This document shows positions 34,401-36,694 of a DNA stretch of 36,694 nucleotides, one piece after another. The stretch spans positions 1 through 36,694 of the forward strand of contig JBLHNB010000055.1 in NCBI GenBank assembly GCA_047621305.1, in the 5' to 3' direction. The translations under genes were made by a program, and so were the position numbers. Source of the stretch: Colwellia_A sp047621305. GTDB taxonomy: Bacteria; Pseudomonadota; Gammaproteobacteria; Enterobacterales; Alteromonadaceae. Numbering within the stretch: the stretch's first letter is position 1; the number at the start of each line of letters is the position of its first letter. A model generated the notes under the pieces. That model was given only the letters and a program-made list of their open reading frames with translations. It was not told where the DNA came from and did no database searches.

Positions 34401-35988
34401 AACGAATGAAGTTGTTTTGAGATACATCACTGCGAGTGGATAATAACCAAGAAATGTGTTCTGGAGCATCTTGATGTAGAACACGACTATTGGTACTGGA
34501 AGTACTATCACCATAGGTATTGATAGTGCCATTAGCATTTGTTACCGTGAAGCTAGCATCGTCTAAAGTACCATGTTGAGTTACAATGACAAACGTATCT
34601 ATTTCAGTACGATAGGTCGAGTCAGTTGCCCCATAGACGGCTGTGTCATCCTCTAATACTAAACGTTGACCATTAAGGCATAATCTATCGTTGCTATCAT
34701 ACTGCGGATTGCGCGTTAGTTCATCTTGGCTATAAGTGGCTCCGCAGCGACTAATAGCACCGGCGGCAGATAAACCCCAACCAACACCAGCAATTCCATT
34801 ACCACTGCGGCTATTGTAATTTAAAGAAACATGCGGCTGCATGCCGTTACGACCTGGTGGCAACGCAATTGGGATATTATAACTGGCAGCGCCGCCGCTA
34901 ACACCGGCTGAGCCAGCAACAGCACCTATAAAAGTACTTGCTAGTGGCGCACTGCCTGTTGGTGGTGATACGTCATCAGTAGTGCCGCCTTTTTCAAGCC
35001 ATTGTGCTGAGGTCACTTGATAATATTGATAACTTGTTTCAGTTTGCTCAATAACTATGGGTTCACTGCCACCGGTCAGTTTGAAATCTTCAAGGGCATC
35101 ACCACCCGCAAAATCACCAAATTCAATGTTATAGGTCAGTGATGACACAACACCATCAACAGCTAAATCCCATGCAGCTTTGTCAATTACAACGGCTGTC
35201 CAAGTGCCATCCGTGTTCTTCTTTAAATGTACATATTGATTGTTATGCGTCGCAGGTAATTGCAGGTAGATGTCATCATCCACTTGATAAATATCAACAA
35301 GGTTGACCGGTGCAACAGTAAAAGCAGCGGTTTCTGTTGCGGTTGCTTCGCCACTAGTTACTAAAGTTTCAAGGGTGTATGTGCCAACAGCTAAAAGGCC
35401 AAAATCGTAAAGGTAGTGATCACCAGAGGCCGTCGCAGTTTGCAAGTTATTGTAACCACCGGTGCTGGTTAAGGTGAAAGTAACACTACCAACTGTTTTA
35501 TTTTCTTGCATCTCTACTGAAGTTCGCGCAACAAAATTAAGATTACTAGCGATACTCGGAGATTCTGTCGCAGAATAACGATAATTAACATTAATATTGC
35601 TAGCTTTTTCGCTACCACCTAAACAGCTACCTGCAGATTCAATTTCAATAGGTTGTTCGCTTTTTTGGGCAATAGTTAACAACTCATATAAACCGCTGTT
35701 ATCATCGGTTGCCACTGTCCAATAATGTTCATTACCTGAGGTAATGCAAGGGAGGGTAGAAGCAGGCTTTGCATCTTGCGTTTTGAAAGTGGCAACATTG
35801 CCGCTAACCGATAACGAGGTCACGATGTTTGTAGCAAGTACGGGGCTGCAAAGAACGGACAAAAACAAGCCACTCATTATCGCTTTTAGTTTAACCAAAG
35901 GTTTTACTATCATCTTAAAAGTCCATTTGTTCATTTGCTTATTAGTTGAGTTGTCGCTATTCATTGTATTTTTTACAGATAGGAGCAT
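28444..35988 (-). CDS. Giant secreted SpvB/FG-GAP/RHS polymorphic toxin-like protein
   Basis: This 2514-residue protein has a Sec-type signal peptide after a basic start (IMSGLFLSVLCSPVLA, cleavage near 53). An SpvB/TcB-like domain lies around 345-470 (GVSGGAASYNIPIALPPG). Ca-binding FG-GAP/VCBS-type repeats follow at about 680, 730, 780, 843, 921 and 988 (GDSNGDGLRDF, DFDGDGWPDL, DINGDGLADL). Many RHS/YD repeats run from about 1430 to 2150, and the RHS-associated core (YNLGRFMSVDPLIQ, NPYSYIMNNPL) ends at TDPTGY near 2258. The last 256 residues are a variable tip with VHGHVSLNAQGRIKPGMYDF near its end. This matches TcB-TcC-like shells that encapsulate a C-terminal toxin. It has no PAAR motif, and no VgrG gene is seen. 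The tip domain is not identified. Confidence 0.92.
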   Translation of the reverse strand: MLLSVKNTMNSDNSTNKQMNKWTFKMIVKPLVKLKAIMSGLFLSVLCSPVLATNIVTSLSVSGNVATFKTQDAKPASTLPCITSGNEHYWTVATDDNSGLYELLTIAQKSEQPIEIESAGSCLGGSEKASNINVNYRYSATESPSIASNLNFVARTSVEMQENKTVGSVTFTLTSTGGYNNLQTATASGDHYLYDFGLLAVGTYTLETLVTSGEATATETAAFTVAPVNLVDIYQVDDDIYLQLPATHNNQYVHLKKNTDGTWTAVVIDKAAWDLAVDGVVSSLTYNIEFGDFAGGDALEDFKLTGGSEPIVIEQTETSYQYYQVTSAQWLEKGGTTDDVSPPTGSAPLASTFIGAVAGSAGVSGGAASYNIPIALPPGRNGMQPHVSLNYNSRSGNGIAGVGWGLSAAGAISRCGATYSQDELTRNPQYDSNDRLCLNGQRLVLEDDTAVYGATDSTYRTEIDTFVIVTQHGTLDDASFTVTNANGTINTYGDSTSSTNSRVLHQDAPEHISWLLSTRSDVSQNNFIRYEYQKYGAGEFLLTNIEYTLDSALAVGDRSVSFAYVDRSDTSVSYIAGGKSEQTKVLSNIKTFYNNSTVHEYHLNVELSTATKRTLLKSVQHCTYGSGAKTCQNLSIFDWQEQPIDREITALGYKEANDKLVQPYSDLRLIEGAIPRGDSNGDGLRDFSKFYMNAEGVYTGKPKVTLATCMRQHATMGYNCVDADINLDGKTDSLSYDTNKLKITYTNGSVITTQIPLVTRGDSRNDTIVHAADFDGDGWPDLVATHFIGAGQELEYKLYLHSQNVASPYGAVGYLLGNQKPISKEVDNTTLNGTQILSFVGDLDGNGLPDIAINKSWTSITITGTGVSARISELEIETVKYNDSSPGINTYRDKDMTAYNKQPAVIVFASPDVGGSYITFADINGDGLADLLDVGMGVFRLNLGDRTFGQEFTGYKLPRVNYSIETADGNDIVNGTALYFNNAIRYMDINSDGKMELLVPGDVAVESCSRVYDYNKSNIQIKKTLCGKGLYGKVRSSHDKVHLKRPIDWNSKDESIYYMNAISFEQDKDGVWQKTTTPTSILGSAHQSAVVDVYGNGLADMMFVYGSRQGNGNECDPNQISCNWFPGEETDSPLAGLDYGIYVNRNKGSTSETYGASDMMLSADNNVGIKSTWYYRPLSSGIASQNGDFYSADFSSKGNGYINFASSMYVVQSFKQSSGINTDNETQFTYQGAMYHTQGRGFRGFEKIIETQITNTTDIVTNVNTDTKIRTETTFKQLFPYSGLVENQAIFDATNDNLLSQVTNVWIENSEHEAANSYHLFNSSATQITCSLGLSTCDELTKSVTTVTQAGIDGFGNIKSSTTVVNDDYGTYTTTHSAEYPISANHLPSFKKVLSKAVSYKAQKMTIDLVTGINVDKTVTTDFVWDMTHRKPEKITVSGDDGTKGTVTDIKYTSHGLPKTTTVTGTANTSEEQARLTTVKYSIDGYFPESITQKATATTDHVTSMTTDAATGLPLTVTDVADVVTTNQYDDFYRLKQVDSTGMPSQYIRYHTADTTVAHAVMIVEATQAGVPNTKQYKDALGRTLRTSTQGFNNSYAHQDITYNERGLKTSETMPHNGTRKTTTYSYIDPLNPTREDVLGRVRTKVTPTAKGNLSTNYTYSGLTTTIAVTPSDGSTSISMSRTYNALKQLMQTIDAKAGVTAYAYDGQGNPIAIKDANDNVINAHYNALARKTEVNDPNMGTTKFVYNDFGDLEKEEVVDGNADVVETKIYVVDFLGRVTSRSAEGSDATFTWDSYNGKTKNGLLARHSENSVSKVFTYDDITARLTNTAITVDSITYNTTLAYDAGYGRVKSMQYPDGLTVAYGYNDTGYLIKESNAASDYVYREIKTQDVLGNTTSAHYGGGVLTLAANHELATGQMLTSVANGNAGAAQHLGYFYNSYGNLTKQENYALTSTTTEDYGYDKLHRLTSLNITADGTVLPVVAYGYDAAGNFTKKSDYSQNTVGAYKYITGTNKVNKVTLADNTSMFYGYDNKGNQTKRGITANPTNQEVWYNSFNKPTAIKRNGAEFTFIYGADLARYKQVRKVEGKTITTHYIDKHYEVEWTGGHKRSKAYISDAAIISDGDEALDRTIHLTLRDRLGSATLFADHNGAVTAKRHFDPFGKPRGGDWTELTALTGASRLVNNLQDTDMPSRRGFTDHEHLDEAELIHMNGRVYDYNLGRFMSVDPLIQGVGNSQGINPYSYIMNNPLGGTDPTGYNIEEVKATGSNIKGGFAGSRSSVSMPGNSQSGRARTSGAEGQGTKNAVVAGQVKTTEIKSSANDGSGTNVGGTPSADQSIGAKLGVAGEAIKQFGGEIIEDATFMAGDVLATTLAGSKLPETPEEYAALAKRGTEIIRLGHAGKGNELSYAEAWYLYKNVPKGFELTVDGRVVGDIGGKMATPFPLDSLKVHGHVSLNAQGRIKPGMYDFDPVVMSNPNNSLRIYIRNELNQIAIRQHGAGNPYLIKYSYDDKDFK

Positions 35989-35993
35989 GTTCG

Positions 35994-36694
35994 TTAAGGT
36001 GCCTCCCCTTTATTGTTTGGATTAACGCGAGGTATGCTGAGTAACTCCGTACTGATTGAAATGATTTTGTTGGCTTTAGCTTGTAGTTGAACATTATCTA
36101 ATACAAATTCAACAGGCTCAGTACAACTGCCACATTGGCTCGATATAACCAGTTTTATTAGCGTAACCTTACGATTAATATCCGTAGCTACTTTTAGGTT
36201 TAAAGGAACGGTGCCATTTGACTCCTGTGTCATGATGAACTCTCCACTTTGGTCTGCCCAAGTGCCATTTTCATAAGCGACTCTGAGGCTTATTCCCATC
36301 GGACGAGATGCTTTGATATAACCCGTTAATGTTACTTGGTTGATGCGGTTATTTGAGTCATTAAAATCGCTATAACTATAATGAATATTATCATAGCCAT
36401 TGACGGAGCCTTTTAAACTTCTAGTGCCTGCGATAGGGTTGGCTGTTTCAAAACCGATAGTGACATTGGCATTACGTGGTAAAAAATCATTGCCGTTTTC
36501 AAAATCTCCGTTAGGGATAAGACCTTCAGGATAAGGTATTTCAATAGTAACCACATCAGAAGGAGCCGACCAAGCTGAACAATGCGACAAACTTTCGTAA
36601 CAAGCACGTACTTTATAACTACGCATGCCTGCCGGTAAATCCTGCCAGGAAATACTGTTTGTATCTGTGATATATCGACCTGGCTCTGTCCAGT
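35994..36694 (-). CDS. FN3-containing surface protein, C-terminal part (runs off the window)
   Basis: The frame is open to the window edge; the ATG at 36626 is internal, not the start. The visible 231 codons begin in a fibronectin type III-like fold (WTEPGRYITDTNSISWQDLP, SYKVRACYESLSHCSAWSAP). A jelly-roll, carbohydrate-binding-like domain follows (GLIPNGDFENG, LDNVQLQAKA). It ends 5 bases before the rhs start, so it is the preceding gene of the same operon. It is probably a large secreted or adhesin-like partner whose N-terminal part lies outside. Confidence 0.8.
   Translation of the reverse strand, partial: WTEPGRYITDTNSISWQDLPAGMRSYKVRACYESLSHCSAWSAPSDVVTIEIPYPEGLIPNGDFENGNDFLPRNANVTIGFETANPIAGTRSLKGSVNGYDNIHYSYSDFNDSNNRINQVTLTGYIKASRPMGISLRVAYENGTWADQSGEFIMTQESNGTVPLNLKVATDINRKVTLIKLVISSQCGSCTEPVEFVLDNVQLQAKANKIISISTELLSIPRVNPNNKGEAP

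Noticed and set aside
28444..36694. Type VI secretion-linked Rhs (PAAR/VgrG type)
   Set aside because: The N-terminus is a Sec signal plus an SpvB/FG-GAP region; no PAAR motif or vgrG gene is present in the window.

Overview
The window looks like a chromosomal segment of an AT-rich marine gammaproteobacterium of the Alteromonadales, most like Colwellia or Thalassotalea. The reasons are the conserved blocks aroQ-accB-accC, cutA-dsbD and fxsA-groES-groEL, the protein sequences themselves, and the abundance of RAYT-type transposases and rhs genes. This is inference from recognised families; no search was run.

Positions 1-7100 hold a small membrane protein, then a divergent locus: a MocR-type regulator, a Bcr/CflA-type efflux pump and elbB on the plus strand, facing an EamA exporter preceded by an unlisted 58-residue ORF on the minus strand. 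An oxidoreductase-like mini-protein gene and a 51-bp palindromic repeat array follow.

Positions 7100-19020 are core genome. There is an aroQ-accB-accC operon (minus strand). Next is a three-gene plus-strand unit: a PstS-like periplasmic protein, an outer-membrane beta-barrel and a GGDEF-EAL protein. It is followed by cutA-dsbD (minus strand) and fxsA-groES-groEL. Two good sigma-32-like promoters precede fxsA and groES. Two genes, the PstS-like gene and cutA, have no ATG/GTG/TTG where the family requires a start, but both have an ATT in the right place.

Positions 19020-28000 are a rearranged accessory island directly behind the groEL terminator. It holds a truncated P4-type integrase, two full RAYT (REP-associated HUH) transposases plus a fragment, and eight copies of a REP-like element with core GAAGACACCCACTCAAATTG. 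It also holds an orphan Rhs C-terminal cassette with two small membrane or secreted proteins, a NYN-domain nuclease-like gene, a frameshifted tyrosine recombinase with a TOPRIM-like partner, an IS66 remnant and a 163-bp MITE-like element. The REP copies lie at most of the visible gene breakpoints.

Positions 28000-36694 carry a very large secreted SpvB/FG-GAP/RHS protein (2514 aa) with its own C-terminal toxin-like domain. A translationally coupled putative immunity gene lies downstream, and the end of an FN3-containing surface protein lies upstream. The orphan Rhs tip at 22225-23127 shares about 145 bp of same-orientation homology with the tip-joining region of the big rhs. One recombination event could therefore swap the toxin tip and its partner genes.
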